Part shown: positions 31,687-44,319 of the stretch, in pieces
How the letters are laid out: each line of letters begins with the position of its first letter
Numbering within the stretch: the stretch's first letter is position 1
DNA from: Diospyros lotus
Lineage: Eukaryota > Streptophyta > Magnoliopsida > Ericales > Ebenaceae
DNA: 64,000 nucleotides
Assembly: GCF_014633365.1 (NCBI RefSeq)
Contig: NC_068341.1
Coordinates: 44,162,044 to 44,226,043 of the forward strand
Direction: 5' to 3'
Notes under the pieces: model-generated
The model's input: the letters and a program-made list of their open reading frames with translations, nothing else
Told to the model about the DNA's origin: nothing
The model's database searches: none
Translations under genes and position numbers: made by a program

Positions 31687-33475
31687 TACATGTATATATA
31701 ATAAAATAAAATAATAAATTAAATTTAAATAAAATATCAAGTTTTGTCTAGCATAAACTCGAGCTTGAGAACTGGCTCGCAAGTTGAACTTAAACTCATC
31801 AAATTTCGATTCGATTACAACTCTATTATTAATTCATATAAAAAGGAAATCCAACAAAATTATATAATAAAATATATATATATACATATATATATATACA
31901 TATACTTAGTTTTCAATTTGGACTAGAACCACATCGAAAACAAGAGTAGGGTAACTCAGTCTTGGACTAGGGTGCTTCAATTTTTCAAGTCAAACCAAAC
32001 TTCACATCCAGCTAATGAAAAAGACAAACGATATTTAGGGGAAAAAATCATAATATTGGTTGGCTATCATAATGACATTGATTTTATGGTCAAGGCTTTT
32101 AATTGTTAGCAGTATTTATTAATTAAGATATGAATTAAAAAAAATGAGATATAAAAAATATTTTGAATAAAAATATTTTTTATTATATTTATTAAATTTT
32201 TTTAAAAAAAAAGTTACAAAATTTCTTGTCTTGAACTTTTAAAATAAATTTATTTTTGTTCTTATTCGAATAGTTTATTTTGAACTTTACAGATAAGTTA
32301 TGTTGATAGAGTCTTATTTTATTTATTTTAATAAATACTACCTTAATATATATTAACAAAATTTAAAATATTATTTTGTCACTCATTTACAATATATTAT
32401 ATTTTATATCATATTAATAAATAAATATTATTAAAAAATAATAAATGAGTGTTTAAATAATATATTTTAAATAAAAAATTCGCTTGATGGCATCCATCCC
32501 AACATATAAATCAAAGTATTATCTCGAAGCGTATTGACAAATATATTTGTGTGAGATTCATGTATTAATATATTATATTTTATTTATCTCTTATTTATTT
32601 TATTTTTAGATATTTTAATAAAATATAAACATCTTTAAAAAAAGTTAAAACTGTGTTTTCAGACACTTTTATCTCTTTCCCACTTATTATTAACAACTCC
32701 TTTGGATTATTATTATCCCTCACAGTTAACTATTGTTAGCCTCTCGCACTCGTTGTCGACTGCATCATTCATCATTACTGATCATTGCAATTGTTCTCGT
32801 GCTTTCTCCGATCATCATGATCGATCGCCGGTCCTTTCGTGTTGATGAGACCTCTTGTAAGTCATAGTCTTCTCAATCAATAATACCTTAGACGTCTTTT
32901 ATCCACTGCAAATCTTTTTCATCTCAACTCATTTTTTTTCACAATCTTTGCATCCCAATTATCACCGGCCACCAAAGGAAGCAGTTGTGGCAGAGATGGT
33001 GGTTTATAACGAGGATTTGCACATGCATGAGAGATAATTTAGCCATTTCAACTTGTATGATTTACAAGCTCTCGATAAAGTACGTAATTGACTCAAAAAT
33101 ATATAATTTAAAAATATAATTAAAATAATAAAAAATTTAATTTACCATAAAAAACACATAGAAATACTTGACAGAAAAACGCGTTAGAAGAAGCAATTAT
33201 TGAACCCGTCGTCACAATGTACTCTTAAGTTGACGTCAAGCACAAACTAGTCGATAACGCTTGTGAGATTATTGCTTCATTTCATGTCACATCGTCTAGA
33301 CGCCGAAACAATGCTCGGAAGTTTCTCGGGATGGCTGACCCACCCACGTCGTCCCTTTGGAATAGCCCTTTTGATTTGTCGAACTTCAACGGATTCCAAC
33401 TTGGCCAAAAAATTGCTACATATATATTCTACAGGAAACCGTCAGGTAAGTTCATCGTTTGTCTCGCCCTTTTGT
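31687..33475. other. upstream region of ascorbate oxidase gene 1
   Basis: AT-rich flank. The section 31690-32580 matches 60700-60838 plus 62239-62700 of the third copy. The section from about 32615 matches unit 2 from about 37840, for example TTTCAGACACTTTTATCTCT and TTCATTTCATGTCACATCGTC. No other gene was seen. Confidence 0.6.
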
Positions 33476-33480
33476 TTTTC

Positions 33481-33486
33481 TATATA
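33481..33486 (+). promoter_or_regulatory. putative TATA box of ascorbate oxidase gene 1
   Basis: TATATA in the context TTTTTCTATATAGACAGACG, 108 bp before the start codon at 33594. The same context occurs upstream of gene 2. Inference from position and conservation only. Confidence 0.4.
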
Positions 33487-33569
33487 GACAGACGAATCGA
33501 AGTGGCAAAGCGAAGGAGAACTGAAAATAGTTGATTGGTTGCAGGGCTTGTCGGTATCTAGAAGAAGAA

Positions 33570-33590
33570 ATGGCGGGGCTCTGGGTGTAA
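33570..33590 (+). other. six-codon upstream ORF before ascorbate oxidase 1
   Basis: ATG GCG GGG CTC TGG GTG TAA, in frame with the main start three bases later. In copy 2 the matching codon is TGC instead of TAA, which joins this stretch to the main frame and extends the protein by eight residues. It could act as a very short uORF or simply be leader sequence. Confidence 0.45.
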
Positions 33591-33593
33591 AGA

Positions 33594-36275
33594 ATGAGTC
33601 GGCCGGCGGGGTTGGTGGTGGGGGCCTTGTGGCTGTTGGTCTTGGTGGCAAGTGCTCCGCTGTTGTTTGCGGAGGCGAGAGTTCGGCGCCACAAGTGGGA
33701 GGTGAAGTACGAGTATAAGTCTCCTGATTGCTACAAGAAACTGGTGATCGCCATCAACGGGAAGACGCCGGGGCCGACCATCTTGGCTAAGCAGAACGAC
33801 ACCGTCGTCGTCGAGGTCAAGAATGGCCTGTTAACTGAGAATCTCGCGATCCACTGGCATGGAATCCGACAGGTAAGTTAAGCGTCCAGCCGCCCGCCGT
33901 GAGCATTGTTGTACTCAAGGTCACACTATATGCACACGGGGTGGATATGAGGGGAGGGGCTAGCTTAACTTCCGCCGGCTAAATAAGATGGATGGTCACA
34001 CAACTTTACATTAGTATACAAAAAAATTATTAAATTTTAATTTAATATATAATTACATAATTACTATCAATTGCAGTTAAAAAATACTAACAGCAAGTTT
34101 TAACAATAATTGACAATAATTATAAAATTATATACTAAATTAATTTTAAATGATCTTTTATTTATAAATTAAAGTTTAGTAATTTTTTTTTATCATAATA
34201 CAAAATTTAATGAAATTTATACTATTTAGCCATTTAATTCTCAAACAACAAACTTGAAATTCTAATAACAAGACATCCTAACAAGATCTACTTGTCTAGA
34301 AATTTATGTAAGAGAGGTTAAAATTTTTTTTTGAAATATAAAATTGTATATCACAAATTTTGGGATGGACTGTAATTTTTTTGAATTAATTAATTTTAAT
34401 TATAGGTTGTTTTGGACTTTAATCCAGGACAACTCACGTGTAGATTCGCCAGTAGCATTGGAGAGTGACCGACTGTCCCTAGCGCCCTATTGGGGTTTTG
34501 TTTTTGTTTTTTTTTTTTGGGTTGATGTATACCTAATTATAAATGGTTGATTGCAACTATTTGCAGATTGGGACACCTTGGTTTGATGGCACAGAAGGGG
34601 TGACTCAGTGTCCTATTTTGCCTGGAGAAACCTTCATCTACAAATTTGTAGTGGATAGGGTAAGCGTCATGTCCTTAAGCCTCTGCTGCAAGCTAACCGC
34701 CCTATATATCTACTGCTAGCTAGCTTGTCTTCCAGTGCTATTCTCACTACTAATCAACACTCTTAACATCAATCCACAGCCTGGAACATATCTGTACCAT
34801 GCACATTACGGCATGCAAAGGGAAGCTGGCCTCTATGGATCCATCCGTGTGTCACTTCCCGATGGCGTTTCAGAGCCCTTTTCGTATGACTATGACAAAA
34901 GCATCATCCTCAATGACTGGTACCACAAGAGCACATATGAGCAAGCCACTGGCCTCTCTTCCATACCCTTCGGCTGGGTCGGAGAGCCTCAGGTTCATGA
35001 CTACCCCCTCTGCCTCATCTTTACTTTCTTACTGATCTGAACTAATTCTTTTCCGTGATAATCTACAGTCATTGCTGATACAAGGGAAAGGAAGATTCAA
35101 TTGCTCCTCTCCTGGAATGGAGGCCACTATCTGTAATGCCACAAACCCTGAATGTTCTCCCTATGCTATCACAGTAATTCCAGACAAAACGTATCGACTC
35201 AGGATTGGAAGCTTGACTGCTTTATCGGCCCTCAGCTTCGAAATAGAGGTGATTTAGTTAACTAATTAGCGTGACACATGAATCATCTGTAGGTGATTGC
35301 TAATGTTGTTGCAATGCTCAACAGGGTCATAACATGACAGTGGTTGAAGCAGATGGGCAATATGTTGAGCCATTTGTGGTGCAAAATCTATTCATATATT
35401 CAGGGGAGACTTACTCTGTGCTAATAAAGGCTGATCAAGACCCTAGAAGAAACTACTGGGCTAGCACAAAAGTGGTTAGCAGGAACAAAACAACTCCAAA
35501 TGGTTTAGCCATTCTCAATTACTATCCCAACCATCCCAGGAGATCTCCCCCCACCTCTCCACCACCCGGCCCTGCTTGGGACGATGTCCCGCCGAGGCTG
35601 GCACAGAGTCTCGCGATCAAGGCCCGACAAGGCCACATTTCCCCCCCTCCCGGGACCTCGGACAGAGTCATTGTCATGCTCAACACACAAAATCTGATCA
35701 ATGGCTACACCCACTGGTCTGTCAACAATGTGTCCTTTCACCTGCCCAGTACCCCCTACCTAATTGCGCTTAAGCAGAATTTAACCGATGCTTTCGACCA
35801 AACCCCTCCCCCGAATGGCTATGATTTCCTCAACTATGACATTAAAAATGCCCCCAACAACTCGAATGCCATTGCCAGCAACGCCATCTACAGGCTGCAG
35901 TTCAACTCAACTGTGGACATAGTACTCCAAAATGCCGAGTCTATGACCAAAAACAAGAGCGAGACACATCCTTGGCATCTCCACGGACACGATTTCTGGG
36001 TGATGGGATATGGAAAAGGCAAGTTCGACATGTACAAGGATCCATTGAAGTACAATTTGGTTAATCCAATCATGAAAAACACTGTGCCTGTGCATCCTTA
36101 TGGCTGGACAGCCCTGCGGTTTCGAGCCGACAATCCGGGCGTCTGGGCATTCCATTGCCACATAGAGTCCCACTTCTATATGGGGATGGGGGTGGTGTTT
36201 GAAGAAGGGATAGAGAGGGTGGGTGAACTGCCAGAATCCATTATGGGTTGTGGTGAAAGCAAACGGCCCCCATAA
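33594..36275 (+). CDS. AAO: L-ascorbate oxidase, tandem copy 1
   Basis: Secreted blue multicopper oxidase of the cell wall that oxidises ascorbate and reduces O2 to water. Five exons: 33594-33872, 34567-34659, 34780-34992, 35069-35248, 35325-36275. All introns are GT-AG and phase 0, giving 571 aa, the normal size. Residues 1-28 are a signal peptide (hydrophobic core [18 protein letters not shown], then FAEA). Copper motifs are HWHGIRQ (about 87-93), [19 protein letters not shown] and [13 protein letters not shown]. The last keeps the type-1 ligands Cys, His (+5) and Met (+10). There are many N-x-S/T sites. The start was chosen because an upstream ATG (33570), used or usable in copy 2, is closed by TAA at 33588-33590 in the same frame. 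The gene appears intact. Confidence 0.93.
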
Positions 36276-37306
36276 CCTGAAAATACTTAAAAATCCAATA
36301 TTTAGTATGCAGGAATTAAATTTAAAAATCCAATATTTAGGTCTTATTCTAACACCTAAAAATTAAGATTTGACCACTCTTATAATTGTGACTTGAAATT
36401 CAAATTCAAGTGCAAAACTAAATATTGAATTTTGAGTGTATCATCCCAACTATATACGTAGTTTACCTAAATATTGAATTTTCAATTTTTTTTCAAACTT
36501 ATATATCATTTTTTAGCTTGTGAATATACATATTCTCTGTGTGAAAAACATTATTATTTGTAGACTTTGAGAGATCTGTTGTACTATGTTCTTGTGGAAT
36601 TAAGTAAAGAACTGTTCTTGCAATGGCTGTTTGATAAATTTTAACTTGCATCAGTCCAGTCCAGTCCGGAGAGTTGCAGCTTAGGATTTTAACAAGGCTG
36701 AAAGCCCAATGAGTTGGGCGGACTATGGGCTTTTTGTTAGAGACCGACCCAGCCCAACTAACAACTTTCTTTTCAATTTTGTTTAAAACTTAACTTGCTC
36801 CTTTGTATATTATTATAAAAAAATAAAAAATAAAATAAAACTCGTTGATTTGAACTTAGAAAATATTTTTTATAGAAAAATGTAAAATAAAATTCCAATA
36901 AATCTTATCATAGCTATATTTATATTTATTCCATACATACAGATTAACTTAGAAAGGAATTTTTTATAAAACACTAAAAAATTAAATTCCAAAAATAATA
37001 TCATGTGTATATTTTTTTATTTCAAAATTAAACTTAACTTAGAAAAAAATATGAAAAAAAATCCAAGATAAAGGAATTTTTGATAAAAATATAAAGATAA
37101 ATATAGATTTATGATATCTGTTATTAAAATTTTATTTTTATATATTTCTTAGGGAAATATTTGATATAATCCACTTTGGATGGATTATGATTAAAAATAT
37201 TTATATACCTTGAGTAATAAATTGTTTACGTTGCATTATCATTTAATAAAATTTTAATTTAATTTAATTTTTAAATACAAAAGAGGCTTACATTGTTCTA
37301 AGAATA
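36276..37306. other. 3' flank of ascorbate oxidase gene 1
   Basis: AT-rich, no further gene. It aligns with 42330-43339 downstream of gene 2 (shared AATTAAGTAAAGAACTGTTC and AAGGCTGAAAGCCCA). It probably contains the 3' UTR. Its end marks the right limit of the duplicated unit. Confidence 0.6.
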
Positions 37307-38899
37307 ATGATAATTTTCCGCCCCCCTCCATCCCCCGACTACATTTTTATCCTCTCTCCCTAATTTTTTTTTTTTTTTTTGGGGGGGGGGGGGGGACACC
37401 TAATTGCTACCTAGAGAGGGAGTAAAAATGATAATTTTCCAACCTCTCCAACTTCAACGAATCATCAAACGTGGGAACCGTTTCCTCTGAACTTAGATAG
37501 GGAGCAAAGAGGATCATTTTACAACCACTCCAACTATATAAGATATAACCGAATTCAATAACCATGTGCAAGGCTGAGGGTGGTTCTTCTTTCCAAGTCC
37601 TCCTCATGGGGCCAACTTTCAAAGATACCTCATTTCCATGTAGTTGCACCCATACGTAAGGCCAGGCCCCTAATAATCAAATGCAACTTTTCGTAAATCA
37701 TTACTCAATTCACACTAACCCCCTCCTGACCCATTCAAATTGTTTGACTATGTTATCAAAACAAAACAAGTCTAGCTTGCATCATAACCCAATCAAAAAA
37801 TTCTTATTTTGAAAAGTCAAAATTGTTTTTTTATTTTAATAAAATATAAACATCTTTAAAAAAGTCAAAACTGTGTTTCCAGACACTTTTATCTCTTTCC
37901 CACTTATTATTAACTCCTCCATTGGATTATTATATTATATATATTTGGGGTTTAGATTCCAACTTAATTTGATTTTGTGTTGATTTATTTGAGTTTAGTA
38001 TTAAAAAAAATATATAAATTTATTAATTGTAACTTAGAATTGGGACCATTGATGTAGTCCGCATTAACAAAAGAACATGTTTAGGTCCAAAGAAAGGAAA
38101 AAATTTGGTCAAACATATATCGTATTTATTTTTATGTTTATTTGGTGTGATTATTCAAATTTTTTATTATTTCGATTATATTTTTAAATTATGTATTTTT
38201 GAATTAATTGCTTATTTTATCATAATTAAGTTAGAGCATGTAACACACGCACGCTAAAATATTGAAATTATCACGCACAGTCAACTGTCGTTAGTCCTTC
38301 GCAGTTGTTGTCAACTGCATTATTTGTCATTTTCGATCATTGCGACTGTTCTCGTGTCTTCTTCGATCATCATGATCGATAGTTAATCTTTTCGTGTCGG
38401 TGAGACCTCTTGTTTTGTCTTCGCCAGTCATAGTCTTCTCAGTCGGTAATGTCTCCAACTATCTGCCTTTTTCTTTAGTCACAACAACTAGTTGTCTGCT
38501 CGATTCCTCTACACCCTCTACCACCGTTGACCTTTTTTTACCTGTTGCAAACCCCCTTCAACCTAACCCATATATCTTTTTCTTCATCTTTTACATCTCA
38601 ATTGTCATCGGCCACCAAAAGAAGATATTGTGGCCGAGATAGTAGTCCACAATAAGGGTTTGCATGCTCGTGAGGAATAATTTAGGCATTTCAACTTGCA
38701 TATGTTGCATGCTCCAGATAAAATATGCAATTGACTCGAAAATATATGATCTAGAGATATGATCAAAATTACTTAAAGTTTGACTGAGTATACAAAAAAA
38801 CATAAAAATACATGACATAAATAAGTGTTTGGCAAATAAACTTAAGAGAAACACGTTAGAAGAATCAATTATTGAACTGTTCATCGCAATGTGGTCTTG

Positions 38900-39060
38900 G
38901 GATGACTATTTTTGAGCAGTCCCTGGTACTTGTACCCTTAATTTTGTCAAGAGAGATAAATCATAGGTTGGATTTTTGACCCTTGTATAGAACGAGAATC
39001 AAACTCACAATCCACTAGATTGACATATTACTTATCCGTCTGCTCAACTTATGTTGCGGC
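38900..39060 (-). mobile_element. tRNA-derived SINE
   Basis: A 161-bp insert in the gene-2 upstream flank, bounded by an 18-bp direct repeat TCATC(G/A)CAATGTGGTCTT (38882-38899 and 39061-39078). Unit 1 has a single copy of that site (about 33205-33222). On the minus strand the insert shows an A-box-like AGTTGAGCAGACGG and a B-box-like GAGTTTGATTCTCG, spaced as in tRNA-related Pol III promoters. A long target duplication plus the Pol III boxes indicates a SINE. Confidence 0.65.
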
Positions 39061-39237
39061 TCATCACAATGTGGTCTTAAGTTGACGTCAAGCCCAAACT
39101 AGTTGATGATGTACATGAAGTTATTGCTTCATTTCATGTCACATCGTCACATATTATATTTGGTTCTCTTGTTGTTACGTTATCATTAATGAGTCGAGAT
39201 TTGTTGTCCCGGTTGCTTATCTCCTTTTTTGTCTATT

Positions 39238-39450
39238 CAATGAAAATCAGTCACATCATCCACTATCAAATACTAATTTTTTTTAAAAAAAATTATAAAA
39301 TCAAACAAAAAAATTATAAAATTAAATAATAATATATATAATCAACATATATGTCATTTATAATTTTTTTTATTTGATTTTATATTTTTTTTTAAAATTA
39401 CTATTTGACACTAGAGTGATGTGGCTGATGATGCGGCTGATTTTCATTTG
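39238..39450. mobile_element. fold-back MITE
   Basis: A 213-bp near-palindrome. CAATGAAAATCAGTCACATC at the left pairs with the reverse complement of the right end (CAAATGAAAATCAGCCGCATC). Pairing continues through CACTA(T/G)(T/C)AAATA and AAAATCAAA. It is absent from unit 1 at the corresponding place. The superfamily cannot be fixed because the target duplication is unclear. Confidence 0.55.
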
Positions 39451-39683
39451 GTGAAGATAAAAAGAGACAGCCAACTGAGAGGGTAGATCTCGGCTCACAG
39501 TTAGGATGCCGAAACAGTGCTCGGAAGTTTTTCGGGATGGCTGACCCACCCAAGTCGTCCCTTTGGAATAGACCTTTTAATTTGTTCGAACGTTGATGGG
39601 TTCCAACCTGCCAAATATTTGATGAATTTCCTACAGGAAACCGCCAGGTAAGTTCATCGTTTGATTCACCCTTTTTGTTTTTC

Positions 39684-39693
39684 TATATATATA
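39684..39693 (+). promoter_or_regulatory. putative TATA box of ascorbate oxidase gene 2
   Basis: TATATATATA in the context TTTTTCTATATATATAGACAGACG, about 97 bp before the ATG at 39781. Conserved with gene 1 but longer by two TA steps. Confidence 0.4.
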
Positions 39694-39780
39694 GACAGAC
39701 GAATCGAAGTGGCAAAGCGAAAGAGAACTGAAAATATATAGTTGATTGGTTGCCGGGCTGGTCAGTATCTAGAAGAAGAA

Positions 39781-42329
39781 ATGGCGGGGCTCTCGGTGTG
39801 CAGAATGAGTCGGCCGGCGGGGTTGGTGGTGGGGGCCTTGTGGCTGTTTGTCTTGGTGGCGAGTGCTCCGCTGTTGTTTGCGGAGGCGAGAGTTCGGCGC
39901 TACAAGTGGGAGGTGAAGTACGAGTACAAGTCTCCTGATTGCTACAAGAAACTGGTGATCACCATCAACGGGAAGACGCCGGGGCCGACCATCTTGGCTC
40001 AGCAGAACGACACCGTCGTCGTCGAGGTCAAGAACGGCCTGTTAACCGAGAATCTCGCGATCCACTGGCATGGAATCCGACAGGTAAGTTAAGCTTCTAG
40101 CCGCCCGCCGTGAGCATTGTTGTATTCAAGATCACACTGTATGCACACGGGGTGGATGAGCGGAGGAGCTAGCTTTACTTCCATCGGCTAAATAAGATGA
40201 ATTGTTAGGGAATTTTATGCTAATATATAAAAAGATTACTAAATTCTAATTTAGTATATAATTCTATAATTATTGTTAATTATCGTTAAAAAATACTAAC
40301 GACATGTATTAACAGCAATCGACGATAATTATAAAATTGTATACTAAATTTATTTTAAGTGATCTTTTAGTTAAAAATTGAATTTTAGTAATCTTTTTGT
40401 GCTATAATTAATATAAAATTTAATGACCATTTATACCATTTAACCATTTAATTCTCACAATACAAACTTGTAACTCTAATAACAAGACATCCTAACAAGA
40501 TCTACTTGTAACTTAGCAGCATTGAGGAAGTGACCGACCGTCCCTAGAGAGGCTTTGTTTTTGTTTTTTTGGGTTGATTTACACCTACTTATATACGGTT
40601 GATTGCAACTATTTGCAGATTGGGACACCTTGGTTTGATGGCATGGAAGGGGTGACTCAGTGTCCTATTTTGCCGGGAGACACCTTCATTTACAAATTTG
40701 TAGTGGATAGAGTAAGTTCCATGTGCTTAAGCCTCTACTGCAAGCCAAGCACTCTATATCTACAGCTAGCTAGTTAGCTTGTCTTCCAGTGCTATTCTCA
40801 CTACTAATCAACACTCTTAACATCAATCCACAGCCTGGAACATATCTGTACCATGCACATTACGGCATGCAAAGGGAAGCCGGCCTCTATGGATCCATCC
40901 GGGTGTCACTTCCTGACGGCTTCTCAGAGCCCTTTTCGTATGACTACGACAGAAGCATCATCCTCAATGACTGGTACCACAAGAGCACATATGAGCAAGC
41001 CACTGGCCTCTCTTCCATACCCTTCGGCTGGGTCGGGGAGCCTCAGGTTCACGACTATCCCCTCTGTCTCTTCTCTACTTTCTTACCGATCTGAACTAAT
41101 TCTTTTCCATGATAATCTACAGTCATTGCTGATACAAGGGAAAGGAAGATTCAATTGCTCATCTCCTGAAATGGAGGCCAGTACCTGTAATGTCACAAAC
41201 CCTGAATGCTTTCCCTATGCTATCACAGTAATTCCAGGCAAAACGTATCGACTCAGGATTGGAAGCTTGACTACTTTATCGGCCCTCAGCTTCGAAATAG
41301 AGGTGATTTAGTTAACTAATTAGCATGACACATGAACCATATGTAGGTGATTGCTAATGTTGTTGCAATGCTCAACAGGGTCATAACATGACAGTGGTTG
41401 AAGCAGATGGGCGATATGTTGAGCCATTTGTGGTGCAAAATCTATTCATATATTCAGGGGAGACTTACTCTGTGCTAATAAAGGCTGATCAAGACCCTAA
41501 AAGAAACTACTGGGCTAGCACAAAAGTGGTTAGCAGGAACAACACAACTCCAAATGGTTTAGCCATTCTCAATTACTATCCCAACCATCCCAGGAGATCT
41601 CCCTCAACCTCTCCACCACCCGGCCCTGCTTGGGATGATGTCCCGCCGAGGCTGGCACAGAGTCGCGCGATCAAGGCCCGACAAGGCCACATTTCCCCCC
41701 CTCCCCGGGCCTCGGACAGAATCATTGTCATGCTGAACACACAAAATCTGATCAATGGCTACACCCACTGGTCTGTCAACAATGTGTCCTTTCACCTGCC
41801 CAGTACCCCCTACCTAATTGCGCTTAAGCAGAATTTAACCGATGCTTTCGACCAAACCCCTCCCCCGAATGGCTATGATTTCCTCAACTATGACATTTAC
41901 AATCCCCCCAAGAACTCGAATGCCACTGCCAGCAACGCCATCTACAGGCTGCAGTTTAACTCAACTGTGGACATAGTACTCCAAAATGCCAACTCTATGA
42001 CCAAAAACAATAGCGAGACACATCCTTGGCATCTCCACGGACACGATTTCTGGGTGATGGGATATGGAGAAGGCAAGTTCGACATGTACAAGGATCCATT
42101 GAAGTACAATTTGGTTAATCCAATCATGAAAAACACTGTGCCTGTGCATCATTATGGCTGGACAGCCCTGCGATTTCGAGCCGACAATCCGGGCGTCTGG
42201 GCATTCCATTGCCACATAGAGTCCCACTTCTATATGGGGATGGGGGTGGTGTTTGAAGAAGGGATAGAGAGGGTGGGTGAACTGCCAGAATCCATTATGG
42301 GTTGTGGTGAAAGCAAACGGCCCCCATAA
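39781..42329 (+). CDS. AAO: L-ascorbate oxidase, tandem copy 2
   Basis: Same enzyme as copy 1. Exons 39781-40083, 40619-40711, 40834-41046, 41123-41302 and 41379-42329 encode 579 aa from the first in-frame ATG (MAGLSVCR...), or 571 aa from the second ATG at 39805, which matches the copy-1 start. A signal-peptide core follows either start. Copper motifs [26 protein letters not shown] and [13 protein letters not shown] are unchanged. In the last exon about 16 of 316 residues differ from copy 1. They cluster around [12 protein letters not shown] and include VHHYGW against VHPYGW in copy 1. No frameshift or stop was seen, so both copies look functional. They may differ in expression because their promoters carry different insertions. 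Confidence 0.93.
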
Positions 42330-43788
42330 CCTGAAAATACTTAAAAATCCATTATTTAGTATGCAGAGTTAAATTTAAATTTCAAGTCACAATTATAAGA
42401 GTAGTCAAATCTTAATTTTTAGATGTTAGAATAATATTTAAAAATTAAGATTTGACTATTCTTATAATTGTGACTTAAAATTCAAATTTAACTGCAAGAC
42501 TAAATATTGAATTTTGAGTGTGTCATCCCAAAAAGATACCTAGTTTACCTAAATTTTTTTCAAACTGTACATCGTTTTTTAGCTAGTGAATATCCTATTC
42601 TCTGTATGAAAAACATATTTATTTCTTGTGGAATTAAGTAAAGAACTGTTCTTGCAATAGCTGTTTGATAAATTTTAACCTGCATCAGTCCAGTCCAGAG
42701 AGTAGCAGCTTAGGATTTTAACAAGGCTGAAAGCCCAGTGAGTTGGGCAGACCATGGGCTTTTTGTTAGAGACCGGCCCAGCTTAACTAACAACTTTCTT
42801 TTCAATTTTGTTTAAAAACTTAACTTGCTCCTTTGTATACTATTATAAATAAAAATAAAAATAAAATAAACTCGTTGATTTGAACTTAGAAAATATTTTT
42901 TATAGAAAAATGTAAAATAAAATTCCCATAAATCTTATCCTAGCTATATTTATATTTATTCCATACATACAGATTAACTTAGAAAGGAATTTTTTATAAA
43001 ACTCTAAAAAACTAAATTCCAAAAATAATATCATGTGTATAATTTTTTATTTCAAAATTAAACTTAACTTAGAAAAAAATATGAAAAAAATAAATTCCAA
43101 GATAAAGGAATTTTGATAAAAATATAAAGATAAATAATTTATGATATCTGTTATTAAAATGTTATTTTTATATATTTCTTATGGAAATATTTGATATAAT
43201 CCACTTTGGATGGATTATGATTAAAAATATTTATATACCTTGAGTAATAAATTGTTTACATTGCATTATCATTTAATAAAATTTTAATTTAATTTAATTT
43301 TTATATACAAAAGAGGCTTACATTGTTCTAAGAATAATGTTATTGATGATGTAGAAATATTATCGATAAATTTGTCAGTGACTTAGACCAATGGGGGCAA
43401 AGTCTCTCCGACATCCACGAAGTGGGGTTCCGGCCGATGTTGATCTTGGGTTATTTAAAAAGTACGATTTTTTATGATATATAAAGACATTATTTCCTAC
43501 CCAAAAAGCACTTGATTTTCTTCATAAATTAATGTTTCGAATGTCACTTGTTACAATCTGCTTGGTTTCATCACAATCTTTCATTTTGGGGATCATTTGG
43601 TTAAGTGCAGTGGCCTCTCCAACAAGAACACAAAGACAATATTTATATAATAAAGTTTTATTTAGATGCCACTGGATAGCAAACTGACCCAGCGATAACT
43701 GGACTTGACCATATGAATGGCCTACACGACACACAACTTTATTTATACTCCTCCCGGAGAGACACCCATCACTGTTGTCTGCTCTTGA
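42330..43788. other. 3' flank of ascorbate oxidase gene 2 and spacer
   Basis: Up to about 43339 this matches the gene-1 flank. An inverted repeat at about 42370-42500 (TTTGACTA(T/C)TCTTATAATTGTGACTT and its reverse complement) is specific to this copy. From 43340 to 43788 the sequence is unique, without a recognised gene; it includes the 3' flank of the small minus-strand gene. Confidence 0.5.
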
Positions 43789-44285
43789 TCACTTGCTGAG
43801 ACTTCCCTTGCCAGCCTCACACTTGCATTGGCATCGGCACTTGGGCTTGTAGCTACATGGATCCATATGTATAAAAATCGGAGATAACAGAAGATTAATT
43901 AAGCCAAACTTGAGAAAAGAACAATTGGTTAATCACAGATATGGTGGAGTATATATGGGACTTACCCCAAGGCCTTGCCCGCGGCAGCTAGCTCGTCCCT
44001 AACCTGCTTCAGGTCTCTCCCGAAGGACTGAGGGGGGGCAACAGAAGAGATGTTGAGATTCTAAGCAAATTGTGTGTGTTGATGTGATTATAACAAGATC
44101 AAGCTAATTAAATTGGTAGATTCCTTAATTACCTGCAACCTGATCGTTTTCCGAAGCCATGTTTGTTGACGGCCAAGTTCATGCAAGATGAAGACGCACT
44201 TGTTAATTAGTTGTCAATTAGAGTCAGAAGTGGAAGATTTGGGGATTTTTCCTTTTCAAATAAACCATCAAGTAGCAGAAGAACT

Positions 44286-44319
<34 letters not shown>

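Larger units (their letters stand above)
19385..37306. repeat. ascorbate-oxidase segmental duplication, unit 1 (transposon-inflated)
   Basis: Sequence from about 19385 (CTAGAGAGGAAGCAAAGAGG, AACCTCTCCAACTTCAA) matches the start of unit 2 at about 37408. The downstream flank of gene 1 ends at about 37306 (CATTGTTCTAAGAATAATG), the same words that end unit 2 at about 43339. Between gene and end the two units keep a constant 6,054-bp offset over the coding region. Unit 1 is longer because it holds a MULE and two Helitron copies that unit 2 lacks. A partial upstream-only copy lies at 60.0-62.7 kb. Confidence 0.75.
37407..43339. repeat. ascorbate-oxidase segmental duplication, unit 2
   Basis: Contains the second ascorbate oxidase gene with its own upstream and downstream flanks. 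It lacks the MULE and Helitrons of unit 1, lost the segment corresponding to 26330-32600, and gained a SINE (38900-39060) and a MITE (39238-39450). A junction tract with long T and G homopolymers (37365-37395) lies just before it. Confidence 0.75.

Noticed and set aside
35505..36173. Minus-strand frames over the ascorbate oxidase last exon (also at 41604-42227)
   Set aside because: Antisense shadows of a well-supported plus-strand coding exon.
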